Below are positions 11,985-22,440 of a stretch of DNA of 42,500 nt, in pieces. The position numbers and the translations under genes are program-made. The DNA is from Tubiluchus corallicola (taxonomy: Eukaryota > Priapulida > Priapulimorpha > Priapulimorphida > Tubiluchidae): NCBI GenBank assembly GCA_030141605.1, contig JAQGDQ010000549.1, forward strand, positions 99,794 through 142,293. Direction: 5' to 3'. Under the pieces are notes generated by a model, which saw only the letters and a list, made by a program, of their open reading frames with translations, was not told the DNA's origin and searched no databases. Every line of letters starts with the position of its first letter. The stretch's first letter is position 1.

Positions 11985-12290
11985 TTGTGAAATGGATACT
12001 CATGACGTATCCAAGGTCACTAATCATACCACCATACGAAAGCCCAAATGTATCTTCCTATTCGTCCCTAATAGTAATCAAGCGTCTATCTGTGAACGTT
12101 TTGGAGTTACAAGCCTCCAAAGAACAGGATCATTTGTTGACCTTCTAGTGTTCGCGGACAGCGGGTCAAAATGCAAAATTTTATATAAATGTCCAGAACG
12201 TTGTTAGAATGGCCTAATAGAGACTCATTCCTGAAAGTTTGGCAGCTGTATCCAGTCCCCTTTTTTCGGCTAACACGCCGAACAATTCGA
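11985..12290 (+). mobile_element. Partial second copy of the foldback element
   Basis: It matches the loop and right arm of the 11137-11717 element: AAGGTCACTAATCATACCAC, AATAGTAATCAAGCG, TGTGAACGTTTTGGA, GGACAGCGGGTCAAAATG, TGTCCAGAACG and GCAGCTGTATCCAGT in the same order. The left arm is largely missing. The SINE separates it from copy 1. Confidence 0.55.
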
Positions 12291-12760
12291 TTAATCTTAA
12301 CTATAGTTTGCAAATGGACCCTGTTTTCTCCAAGGCAGTATTATAGATTTGCTACACATCTTTCGGTTTTGCTCATATACACCACTTCTGATGGGAGCCT
12401 TAATTTAATTACGTAATCAGAACTGCTCTACGTCTTGGAGCCTTTCGGGAAGAAATATCCCGCTTTCCTTAGGGATAATTTTGCCGGCAACTTTTATATT
12501 TGACACAATGATATCAGGTAAGCCTTCTGACGAAATGCAATTTCAACAGTTTACCACAAATATTCTCAGTCATTGCACTGTGGTTGTCAAATATTTACAT
12601 AGCGTCTCGACTGCGGGAATTCATCGACGAAAATGCACACAAATATGTCAGATTTCGATATGATTTTCTCGCAAAGATATTTGCCAAAAACGTTTGAGTA
12701 ACGCTAGCGGCACGTATCACGCGATTTCAAGCTACAGAGAAAGAGTTAAGTGACTTATTC
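12291..12760. other. No recognised feature
   Basis: The stretch is unique and of mixed composition. Short frames are present but none has a domain or supported splice sites. Confidence 0.4.
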
Positions 12761-12761
12761 T

Positions 12762-12893
12762 TAAAGGAAAGAACAAGTCACTCAGTATGCTGGGTTTATT
12801 TTACTGCTATCACTTAAACTGTTTGTGGTGTGCTAAAGGAAAGAACAAGTCACTCAGTATGCTGGGTTTATTTTACTGCTATCGCTTAAACTT
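12762..12893 (+). repeat. 71-base direct duplication, two copies
   Basis: TAAAGGAAAGAACAAGTCAC through TACTGCTATC.CTTAAACT occurs at 12762 and again at 12833 with one or two changes, indicating a recent tandem duplication. Confidence 0.9.
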
Positions 12894-12929
12894 AGAAAAA
12901 TATAACGAAGATAATTGCAGCGAGTGTGC

Positions 12930-13200
12930 TACGAATGCTCTAATTATTTTTCCAAACTTTACACAATGTTATCTAAACTTATTTCAAACGATGTGCGGTC
13001 AAAATGACCCCGCCTAACGGTCACCGTGGATGTTAAATTACACAAGTTTTATGCAGCGTTACTACTAACGCAAGCCCTGTGCGCAATGTAATACAAAATT
13101 TTCAAACGAATTTTTTAAGATTTACGTAAGTAAACAGCTTTCTTGTTCTTTGAGACAAATTATACCTACTGCTTTTGAAATTTACCAGGAAAGCTATTTT
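12930..13200 (+). mobile_element. Dispersed repeat family B, partial copy
   Basis: It shares GCTCTAATTATTTTTCCAAAC, GTTATCTAAACTTATTTCAAA, GCAGCGTTACTACTAACGCA and AAATTTTCAAACGA-type blocks with the 28-kb copy in the same orientation. Confidence 0.5.
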
Positions 13201-13580
13201 TAGAGTGGCTACCACGTGGTTTTTCTATCTGCACTGACTGGTTGTTTCATATTGATCATGTCAGTTTTTCCAAGTCTTTGTAAACTCATCTTCTCGGCAG
13301 CTTTCTTATAAAACTCAACGTTTTTATTTGCTGGACGGGATAAGCCGATGAAATGCAGCATCACGGAAAGCTTTTACTGAATCAGGATGCTATTACTGAA
13401 AGGTTAAAACCAACAGATGCTGTGAAACGTCAGAATCTATCGTCCATCAAGTAAATAAGACTGCACCTGCGCCTTATAGCTACCGAAAAAATAAATAGGC
13501 CTACTGGTGTCTTGCTGACATGCTGCAGAGCTACAGGATAACTACTCAAAAATCAATAACTTCTGCAATTGAACTAAACA
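13201..13580. other. No recognised feature
   Basis: AT-rich unique DNA between the family B fragment and the piggyBac-like MITE. No gene or repeat is supported. Confidence 0.4.
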
Positions 13581-14078
13581 TTAACCCTTTCATCCCAAAT
13601 TATTTTTTTAATAAAATTTTTTTTTGGCTTGGTACTTTTGTTCAGTATGTCCATCTTGTTTACACATAATAATTATTTTTTTCTACCTGTGCCCGCGTGC
13701 TAAATATAGCCTGTATCCCACGGGATACATTGGGATTCAATGGTTGCTAAACATGACTTTTTTAAAAACACAACAAAAGCAAAAAATGTGCTTCATTTTG
13801 CAACTGCTGATAATTTTTTAAAGTATTTCAGACATTTAGTGTGCATGCTATGCTGATCTGTACAAAGCCGTCTCTAAAGTACTGTACCTTGCGCAGTTTT
13901 TTATACTATGTAGATTTTCTAGTTTGCCATTTTATCACCATTTTTAGTCTATTGTTATTGGCTTAAATCAAAATAACTATTAACAGATCAAATAACTGTC
14001 AGTTTTAAAATTTTATTAATTTTAAAGGCAGAAAATATTCTCGTATCCCACGGGATACAACGGGTATGAAAGGGTTAA
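13581..14078. mobile_element. piggyBac-like MITE with TTAA target duplication
   Basis: The element is bounded by TTAA on both sides (13581-13584 and 14075-14078). Inside these, inverted termini begin CCCTTTCAT (left) and, reverse complemented, CCCTTTCAT (right). TTAA duplication with CCC-starting inverted repeats is the hallmark of the piggyBac superfamily. A 16-base near-palindrome GTATCCCACGGGATAC occurs twice inside (near 13713 and 14043), probably a transposase-binding or structural repeat. The interior of about 490 bases is AT-rich with no transposase frame, so it is non-autonomous. Confidence 0.75.
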
Positions 14079-14079
14079 A

Positions 14080-14345
14080 GGAAAACTCGACCAAATCTTG
14101 AACTATAACTCATAACTATTTATTCTTTAAAACATTGAAAGGAAAACATACTCTTTTTTTCAAAAATGACTTAAATGAAAAAAATCATTGCCACACAAAC
14201 ACAATTTCGCATTCGCTTCACTTGTATTTAATCTATTATTTAATAAGCAGAAACGCTTTTCCTGTATTATTGGTGTTAAAATGTATCGGACTTGAAATTG
14301 GGGTAGTACGTGAAAAAACTCATCATATCTTTCTTTAACTTGACT
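14080..14345 (-). mobile_element. MITE family A, internally deleted copy
   Basis: In reverse orientation it matches both ends of the 34.2-kb copy (TTTTTCAAAAATGACTTA and CACACAAACACAATTTC at one side; ATTGGTGTTAAAATGT and GACTTGAAATTGGGGTAG at the other) but lacks the middle 300 bases or so. It lies directly against the piggyBac-like MITE. Confidence 0.5.
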
Positions 14346-15985
14346 CAAAAAACGGCTCCCCTTCAAACGAAATAAGTAAATTGTTTCATCGTTCTTAGTA
14401 CAAAAGCTCTTCCTCTTAGTACAAGACTGCATATTATAGTTAAAGAACTATTTACTTACGAAACTTTAATGACAATGCAAACAACGAAAATCAATAATTT
14501 CTAAATCAAATTCATGCGAATTTTCCCCTAAAATTTTCAGTTTCGTAATAGTTGGGGAATAGCCTTCCTTTTACTCATAGATTCCCAAAAGAACAATGTC
14601 GGGCAAGGAACTACCAAACCAACAAATTTGCCTAAAGCGCATGCGCAAATAACTGTGACACTCCACAGAAATGGGAGATGGAAGGCAACTTCAAGAGCTT
14701 CGGAACTGTTGAAAAATTGACCGCTTAGCGAACAATCAGTCACAGGAATCCATTTGCTAGGAATTGACTGATCGTTTGGCTTGAAATAAGATTGCTCTTC
14801 TTGGAACTAATCGTCTGAGCAACCATTCCCAGGACAATAAACATTCAGCGTGCTGGACTGCCACGTTTAACGAAATGAAAAGTAATATTTCAACTTCGAC
14901 TCGTTTGAAATTGAAGCTGAATATTGATGTTCAAGTAGGCACCGTTTTCACATTAATACTCGTTTCTTCCCGAAGTCAAACAAAAAGGTTTCCATTATTA
15001 ACACTTGCAGCTACCGCTGATAGGTCCACGTAAAGTGATGGAAGTGGTGCTGATAAGCCACTGGCATAGCAGTGTCTAGCATACAGTGCAAACTTGCTTT
15101 ACAATGGACCATTTTATATTAAGATCTTGTTGCTAAATTTGAGCAAAATGCGCCTTAAGTTTGGGCAGTTTTTTAGATTATAATTACTTGAGATTATGTT
15201 AATTTACATTTTTGTGTTACTAGACAGGGAACTTGCTTCATTAATAATCTTGATTTTAGCAATCACTTTAATACTGTTTGTTTAACATCACTGTAAATAA
15301 TGTTATATGCACCATTAAAAAAGCTAATTAATGAATGTGCAATATGTAATGTTGTAGAATTCACTCTGTTCATGTAAACTGTATGATAAAAGAGAAATAA
15401 TTAATAAGATTTACATCTTTTAAAGGTTTTTTAAAAACTTTGCTACTCTGAGCGCAGATCAAGGGGGCACCAGGCACCACCAACAGACTCAGGGAGCTGA
15501 TTCCAGATTTTAATTATTCTTAAATAACTATGGAAGTTTTTGCTGAATTAATCAAAGTGGTTTATTTATGATATTGCAGCAATGATCAGGCTGAAATAAC
15601 AACAACAAAATAATTACATATAATACTGCCATACCGCATAGAGTGTAAGTACAAATATAAATGTTTCGAATTATACTAATTTAAGAATTGTTCCTTTAAT
15701 CACAAAAGTAAAATTGCAAATAATATACCGTTCTAAATGTTAAACATCTGCTTGACACTGCATGGAGTTCTTATTGTTAAATGTGTTAAAAATTGCCTCC
15801 TGGCAAACAGCAATATGGGTGCCTTCATATGCTGAAATCTTCGAGATCCTCTAATTCTGTTTGAGAAAAAGTTTTTAAAACAACCAAGTCGGCAGTGAGC
15901 GGGCTGTAACTTCAAGCGATGACTCCTGGTTACAATAGATAAAGGTGCTTTGGTAAAAATACATCTTTGTTTATAGCACTGTCAC
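14346..15985. other. Long AT-rich stretch without recognised gene
   Basis: No frame with domain or splice support is seen. An NRF1-like palindrome GCGCATGCGC lies at 14637-14646. The remainder is AT-rich with no internal repeat that I can see. Confidence 0.4.
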
Positions 15986-16680
15986 CATGTAATATAGAAT
16001 AACACATTGTCAGATCACAATGTAATATAGAAAAACACATTGCCAGATCACAATGTAATATAGAACAACACATTGTCAGATCACTATGTAATATAGAACA
16101 ACACATTGTCAGATCACAATGTAATATAGAACAACGCATTGTCAGATCACAAAGTAATATAGAATCACACATTGTCAGATCACAATGTAATATAGAATAA
16201 CACATTGTCAGATCACAATGTAATATAGAACAACACATTGTCAAATCACTGTGTAATATAGAACAACACATTGTCAGATCACAATGTAATATAGAACAAC
16301 GCATTGTCAGACCACTATGTAATATAGAACAACGCATTGTCAGATCACAATGTAATATAGAACAACGCATTGTCAGATCACAATGTAATATAGAACAACA
16401 CATTGTCAAATCACAATGTAATATAGAATAACACATTGTCAGATCACTGTGTAATATAGAACAACACATTGTCAGATCACAATGTAATATAGAACAACGC
16501 ATTGTCAGATCACTATGTAATATAGAACAACGCATTGTCAGATCACAATGTAATATAGAACAACACATTGTCAGATCACTGTGTAATATAGAACAACGCA
16601 TTGTCAGATCACAATGTAATATAGAACAACACATTGTCAAATCACAATGTAATATAGAATAACACATTGTCAGATCACAG
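15986..16680 (+). repeat. Minisatellite, 33-bp unit, about 21 copies, with paired ACAATG/CATTGT arms
   Basis: The unit reads ACAATGTAATATAGAACAAC followed by ACATTGTCAGATC. ACAATGT and ACATTGT form an inverted repeat in each unit. As 33 is a multiple of three, the minus strand stays open across the array (15930-16667), giving an 11-residue repeat (MCCSILHCDLT). Most variants change the residue (C/R, C/Y, C/S), as expected for neutral drift, so I do not call a gene. Confidence 0.95.
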
Positions 16681-16699
16681 TTCTACGAAGTTCGAGTGG

Positions 16700-16985
16700 C
16701 TCAAAACGCTAATCGGTCAGTGTGTGACATACTGTCAAGTTTGCTATCAGTCAGGGTGTGACATACTGTCAAGTTTGCTATCAGTCAGGGTGTGACATAC
16801 TGTCAAGTTTGCTATCAGTCAGGGTGTGACATACTGTCAAGTTTGCTATCAGTCAAGGTGTGACATACTGTCACGTTTGCTAATCAGTCAGGGTGTGACA
16901 TACTGTCAAGTTTGCTATCAGTCAGGGTGTGACATACTGTCAAGTTTGCTATCAGTCAGGGTGTGACATACTGTCACGATTGCTC
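16700..16985 (+). repeat. Minisatellite, 34-bp unit, 8 copies, with TGACA-TAC-TGTCA palindrome
   Basis: The unit reads TATCAGTCAGGGTGTGACAT followed by ACTGTCAAGTTTGC. Each of the eight units contains TGACATACTGTCA, a perfect five-base inverted repeat with a three-base spacer. It begins about 20 bases after the 33-bp array ends but has an unrelated unit. Confidence 0.95.
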
Positions 16986-17400
16986 CTAGCAAATACTGCT
17001 TGCCGCTGTCGTCATCTCTTCCATTAATGATGATGACAAAAACTGCTATGTCTCTTTGAAAATTTCCCCGTTGATTGTATCAGCCAAATTTTAACAGCTT
17101 TATTTGTTTATTGGGTCACCTTTGAATTTCTCCAGTCGTTAAGGTGCAAAAATGACGAAGTTGAATTATTTGGAAATTGCGATTTTGTGTGAATTGCGCA
17201 CCCACAAGCTCTTTTATCGAATTTTTACGATTGAATCAATGCGTTGCCGTCACGCGAAGGACTAATAAAAGAGATTCCTTTTATTGCGTCTCCGACTATA
17301 AAAATCAGATTTTCACTGAGACTACTGACAATGACAACACAAAGGCTGGACAACAGAGATGCATCCTTCCAGCAGAACTTTCATGATAAGGGAAGCCACT

Positions 17401-17525
17401 AAAAACAGGATGATTTTTCTTATACTGTCCATTTTCAAGTCCGAACATATATAGTTTAGCACAATTAATACTGCAAAAGCATTTCTCATAATTACATAAT
17501 AGATTAAAATCTTAATTAATAGATA
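17401..17525 (+). mobile_element. MITE family A, left-end fragment
   Basis: It shares ACAGGATGATTTTTC, CCATTTTCAAGTCCG and the CACAATTAATACTGCAAAAGC stretch with the left end of family A, then the similarity ends near 17525. Confidence 0.5.
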
Positions 17526-17539
17526 CTAGCTAGCTGTTA

Positions 17540-17700
17540 TAACTGTTACAACAGCGTGGGATTCGAGGCGTTGTCAAGTGTACACAAATGCGTTGTCTGG
17601 TATACTTAACCTTCGACCTTTTCACGATCATCATCAATCGCTGGAAGTGTGAAAAGGCTTGTTGCCGTTACAATTGCTTTGAGCATGACTTAAAACATTG
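17540..17700 (-). mobile_element. Dispersed repeat family C, diverged fragment
   Basis: In reverse complement, CAAGCCTTTTCACACTTCCA and CAACGCATTTGTGTACACTT followed by GACAACGCCTCG match the 22.0-kb copy. The NRF1-type palindrome is lost here. Confidence 0.35.
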
Positions 17701-17885
17701 AAACTAGAATTAGAGGTTAGTGCTTCCTAGTGGGTTTAAGTTTGGGGTTAGTAGCTTGCTACACGCGTAGATTATTTTTGGAGGATACGTGGGTCAAGGT
17801 TCATTGGTTGCCATGCCAACTGGCTCAACGACAAAGCAGCAGACTGTTGGACTAATTACCTAAAAATTACCTAATTATCTGCAGT

Positions 17886-18225
17886 TTTCTAAATAAGTAT
17901 GTTCTGTTTGGTTATTCTTCCTTGTATTCATTTTGCTTATCAAATTTTATATCATTTTCGTACAAGCAGACTAAAACACCATCCTAGTCACTGAGTTTTG
18001 CTTTCGGTGCATTTCAAAATAACTATGTTCTGCTGGGTTATTCTACCTCGTATTCATCTTGGCTATCAAATTTTATATCATTTTCGTAAAACTGGACTGA
18101 AAAGCGATCCTAGTCACCGAGTTTTGCTTCCAGTGCATTTCAAAATAACTATGTTCTGCTGGGTTATTCTACCTCGTATTCATCTTGGCTATCAAATTTT
18201 ATACCATTTTCGTGAAAGCAAACTT
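17886..18225 (+). repeat. 126-bp tandem repeat, nearly three copies
   Basis: The word AA(C/G)TATGTTCTG recurs at 17895, 18021 and 18147. Copies two and three are nearly identical and the first is diverged. The 126-base period keeps the frame 17998-18282 open, which is a by-product. Confidence 0.9.
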
Positions 18226-18695
18226 CATTATTTTCAACATCACGATACGCACATGATTATGCGTCAAGGGAATTGCCATTAATTTAGTTGCACGTCACAG
18301 ACGACAAAAAGCACAATACGTTTTCGTGAGATGACAACTCTGATGAGAAAGCTAAAAGAGGAGCCCTGTCAGTTCAGCCATTTGCTGCAAATTTCAGAGA
18401 TATGTAAGAACAATAACCGATGCTCGAATTGTCGTAATATTAGCAACACTAATTGTAATCGTAATTGCAATTTATCAGTGGCGGTTTCTAGCTAAAATTA
18501 GTGGGGGTGCTGATTCAGAAAATTTTTAGCCATTGTTTTAATACTGTGTAAAACGTAACAAACGTGTAATATTAATGTTGTAGTTATATTAGAAGATCAG
18601 TTGTTGAACGGCCTCTTTTCTTAACTGCAACTTTCTCACGGAGAGACAGTTGTGAAAAATTATGCTGTTGTAGTTCACTTACTGTCGCAGAACTC

Positions 18696-19260
18696 AATTC
18701 TTGCAACATTAACAATATTGCATTGAGCTACAGCACACATTAATACCTATTTTACTCAATTTTTACAACATTAACAATATTGCATTGAGCTGCAGCAACA
18801 TTAATACTAATTTTAATCTATTCTTGGAACATTAACAACTTTGCATTGAGCTACAGCAACATTAATTCTTATTTATTCAATTCTTACAACATTAACAACA
18901 TTGCATTGAGCTGCAGTAGTGTTAATACATATTTTACTCAATTCTTACAATATTAACAATATTGCATTGAGCTGCAGCAACATTAATACTAATTTTAATC
19001 TATTCTTGGAACATTAACAACTTTGCATTGAGCTACAGCAACATTAATTCTTATTTATTCAATTCTTACAACATTAACAACATTGCATTGAGCTGCAGTA
19101 GTGTTAATACATATTTTACTCAATTCTTGCAACGTTAACAACATTGCTTCGAAATGCAGCAATACTAGTGCTTATTTCACTTATTTTCTGCAGCATTAAC
19201 AACATTTTACTTAGCTGGTACAACAACATTAACACTTATTTGACTCAGTTACTTGCACAT
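18696..19260 (+). repeat. 61-bp tandem repeat, 7 clear copies plus diverged ones, with 182-base higher-order period
   Basis: TTGCATTGAGCT recurs about every 61 bases from 18718 to 19083. Sub-variants (TTTTAATCTATTCTTGG at 18811 and again at 18993) show that blocks of three units were duplicated together. The last two or three units to about 19260 are eroded. Confidence 0.9.
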
Positions 19261-19739
19261 TAACAACACAGCACATTACTCAACAACAACAACATTGGAC
19301 AGAACAGCAGCTACGATTGTTCGCTGGAAACAACAATTTACATTGGAAAACTCATCAACTCTTCGTCTGACAGTGGCTGTAGTCGTTGCACGGAGCTGCT
19401 TAATGAATCTGTCAATGGGGATTGGAGCAGAGCTGAGATCACGTCACTCTGGCTTTCTGGATCGAGTAATTGATGAACAGCAAGACAAGCAAACTATATA
19501 TTCTGCAGTTTAATTATCTGGTCAGTGGGCCAAATGTCTAATTTAAATGAGGTTTTGACTGAGAATAGTACAAAGAATGCCCACCAGCGTCGCTCGGATC
19601 CTCACTCGGAAATTGGCATTCTCTTAAAAAATGACAAACGCCTGGAAAGTGGCAATTATAGCAACTTTTTATATGAGTGCTAGTTAGCTTGTTTGGAGCC
19701 AATAAATGCAAAACTGCACGCAGGTTCAATCAGACAGAT

Positions 19740-19925
19740 TGCTATCGCTCATTTGTAATCTTAATGAATGTGATGATTATCATTAATGATGGAATAATTC
19801 CACAATGTTAATCTTGAATTTAAGATAATATAAATAATTGATTATTTGCCCACGGAAATTTGGAGCTTAAAATTAATCGAATAAGAATCGTCTAATTAGT
19901 TAGAAACATTCAGGTATGAGCAGTA
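19740..19925. promoter_or_regulatory. Candidate conserved non-coding element, AT-rich homeodomain motifs
   Basis: It contains ATTATCATTAATGATGGAAT, TAAATAATTGATTATTTG, AAATTAATCGAATAAG and CTAATTAGTTAG in unique sequence. Such clusters suggest regulatory DNA, but conservation cannot be tested here. Confidence 0.25.
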
Positions 19926-19929
19926 CGCA

Positions 19930-20060
19930 AGCTTTATACAGCGTTGCTGCTAACGCAGGCTCTGTGTGCAATAAGACATCGTGTAAGTAAAATAAAATTT
20001 TAAGACGACTTTCATGCTTTATTTGTGAAGACTGTTTTCCTGTATTTATATTTTAAAGAA
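19930..20060 (+). mobile_element. Dispersed repeat family B, terminal fragment
   Basis: TACAGCGTTGCTGCTAACGC, CTCTGTGTGCAATAAGAC and TTTTAAGACGACTTTCATGC match one end of family B (compare 28200-28300). It directly precedes a family C copy. Confidence 0.45.
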
Positions 20061-20104
20061 ATTGACTTAGGGACACAATCAGTAGTTAAGCAATACTGCC
20101 AATA

Positions 20105-20310
20105 CAAGATTTCTGCACCCAATACATTTATTAAAGTGATAACAGGAATTAGCCTTTTCACTGTTTCGTTGTGCGCACGCGCAGTTGCTGTAGGTCAAAG
20201 ATTAAGTGTTAGCACAGCACCGCGTGTTAACTACAGCCGTCACGTGAATGTGTGTAAAGCAAAGCCGTCTGTCACATCAGTTCAATCACTTCAGTTGTTT
20301 TACGTAGACT
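20105..20310 (+). mobile_element. Dispersed repeat family C, copy 1
   Basis: It shares TTTCGTTGTGCGCACGCGCA, a GTTGCTGTAGGTCAAA-type block and a GTGTGTAAAGCAAAGCCGTC block with copies near 22.0 kb and (inverted) 22.3 kb. It includes a perfect NRF1-type site TGCGCACGCGCA (20172-20183). The similarity is at the DNA level with indels, so the open frames across it are not taken as genes. Confidence 0.5.
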
Positions 20311-21590
20311 TTGCTTAATTATGCATTGTGGTCGACCTGTTTAACGTTTTGTTCTACTCCAAGTGGCTTTCCACGTACCGTAAAGAGTTAAACTAACTTT
20401 AATTTTCATTTTACAACAGTAACATTCCAATCATCAGATGGGTGCTAATGGGATGCTGATATTGATTTCTTACCACCATTTGTCATACGCATTTTATTGC
20501 GTCATAGACACATGGCTGCCACGCTGATGATACCCGGGGAACCGGTATGCTTTTCAGCGGTTCGTCGGTCATTAACTGTGGCTTCATTAGATACCGTTTT
20601 TCCTTCGATGAAGCCATGTAAGTGTAACCCAGTAATTACCCCTTCAGCTTGTTGAAGCCATGCAGTACGGTTGATACAGAATCAGTCAAGTTCAGTGGCA
20701 AAAGAAAAGTTGCAAGATCATTTAATGCAAAGCAAAGGTTTCTTTGAAACCGACACTTAGAATTTGCGTATTTGTCGCATAGCCTTTTAACACTAAAACG
20801 GTTTAAGCAACTGAGTAAACTGTCTCAGTGAACAAGTAATTCCCTTGAATGCACGTATGCGTAAACCGTTTCAGAATGTGAACAAATTATTGCATGAATG
20901 GGTATAACACTTCAATTTATTATTCTAAATTTATTTCATACATTTAAAAGTACATAGCATTATATAAAAAATTAAAAAAACGCTCAGCTGTACTATAAAA
21001 TTACGATAGAAACTAATAAAATATTTACATATATACATATGCAACCAGAAACAAAACATAAAAACACAAGACAAATCACTAAAAAATACAATATACAGAG
21101 GCACAAAATCCAACAAAAGTCACCTTTGCAATGGTAAAAATTGTTGGTTTCATAATGCAAAACGCAGTTTGTACCAATTCGTTCATAAAACTGTATTGCG
21201 ATATGCAGAGTAAACATACAATTTATCGATGATATCATTAGGTATTTCTGCCAGCCCATTACATAAAGGATGCTGTTATCTTTATTGTAATTACATCCTA
21301 GTTAGGAAAATTAAAATTTACAAATTTTTCGCGAATGCTGCATCTTCCCATAATATTTAAAGAGCCTACGAAATGCATTATTGTGGGCCACCTTTAAAAA
21401 AAGTGTAGCTGTTTTGGAAAAAGTTGCACCAAAGGCGCATGCGTAAAATTGATAATGAGGAATTACGTATGTTGTATTTGAGAGAGTGAAGCACCATTTA
21501 TTTACATACTAAATAATACGTAAACAATACAGGTTTATAAAAATTAATTTTAAAACCTCTCAGTACGTTAAACATCCACTGTGTGCCTCT
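20311..21590. other. No gene recognised; one motif-rich unique stretch
   Basis: Around 20440-20640 the sequence is unique with CCACCATTTGTCATACGC and TTTTATTGCGTCATAG (Hox/Cdx-like TTTATTG). 20800-20900 carries GTAAACCGTTTCAG-type words related to the degenerate array at 21.6 kb. The rest is AT-rich. Confidence 0.3.
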
Positions 21591-21775
21591 CCGTTTGAAA
21601 ACCAGTAAACCACCTCAGTGTGAAAATGGACAAACCGTCTCAGTAAGCAGAGGAGTAAAGCATTTCAGTTTATGGATGAATAAACCAATTCGTTTGCGGA
21701 AGAGTAAACCGTTTCGGGAAGTCTATGAACAAACCGCTTCAGTGTGTGAATATACCACATCAAAGTGTGACAACA
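21575..21775 (+). repeat. Degenerate tandem of about 29-base units with AAACC(G/A) and CAGT cores
   Basis: Words such as GTAAACCACCTCAGTGTG, CAAACCGTCTCAGTAAGC, TAAACCAATTCGTTTGCG, GTAAACCGTTTCGGGAAG and CAAACCGCTTCAGTGTGT follow one another at 25-31 base spacing, with a single related copy near 20865. Units are strongly diverged, so this is an old array. The open frame 21583-21852 is probably a by-product. Confidence 0.6.
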
Positions 21776-22004
21776 GCAGCCATACACTAACGTACGTAAA
21801 TAAACAAAGCATCTCTACACCCCATTCTTCCCGGAAAGACGGAAGAGAATAAAATTCCCTGTTGACAGACGTAAATGGCCTGGTAAGTCGTTTAGATGCA
21901 AACAAGACATTTTACTTGATTAAATTTCAAAACAAACGTGCAAAGACACGCGCTCAAATCAGAAAAGCTTTACACATTTATTTGCGTTTGTCAACATGCA
22001 CGAG

Positions 22005-22140
22005 ACCTGCTAATAAGCCTTTTCGCAGTTTCGTTGTGCGCACGCGCAATTGTTGCAGGTCAAATGTTAAACTACCAGGCAACGCATTTGTATACACTTC
22101 ACAACGCCTCGCAGGCCATCCTATTGTAATAGTAGCAGTT
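22005..22140 (+). mobile_element. Dispersed repeat family C, copy 2
   Basis: GCAGTTTCGTTGTGCGCACG and GCAGGTCAAATGTTAA match copy 1; the remainder (AACGCATTTGTATACACTTC) matches the 17.6-kb fragment. An NRF1-type site lies at 22037-22048. Confidence 0.45.
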
Positions 22141-22274
22141 CTAACAATTAACTAGAACCTTGCCTAGTTCATTTTTTCTTGTTCTCAAGCAAGATCCTGC
22201 TAGTAAATTACCCTTAAGTGCAGACTAATGCATAATTAAATAAAGTCCTTATTTAAATTAATTAAATAAGTGAC

Positions 22275-22440
22275 TTTACGGAACTGATGCTGCAGACGAC
22301 TTTGCTTTACATACATGTTGCGCGTCGAATGCAGTTAAGACGCGTTGCTGTGATACACTTAACCATTCATCTTCAGCAACTGCGCGTGCGCACAGTGAAA
22401 CTTTGAAAAGGCTTTTTAACAGACATCTGTAATTGTTTCT
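22275..22440 (-). mobile_element. Dispersed repeat family C, inverted copy 3
   Basis: In reverse complement it matches copy 1 through CTTTTCAAAGTTTCACTGTG, TGCGCACGCGCA (22381-22392 on the opposite strand) and TGTAAAGCAAAGTCGTC. It is inverted relative to copy 2, only 135 bases away, so the two could pair as a hairpin. Confidence 0.45.

Noticed and set aside
15986-16985. CRISPR-like array
   Set aside because: Units are directly tandem with no variable spacers, and the DNA is eukaryotic.
17998-18282. 94-codon frame with a duplicated hydrophobic segment
   Set aside because: It lies in the 126-bp tandem repeat, whose period keeps the frame; no domain or splice support.
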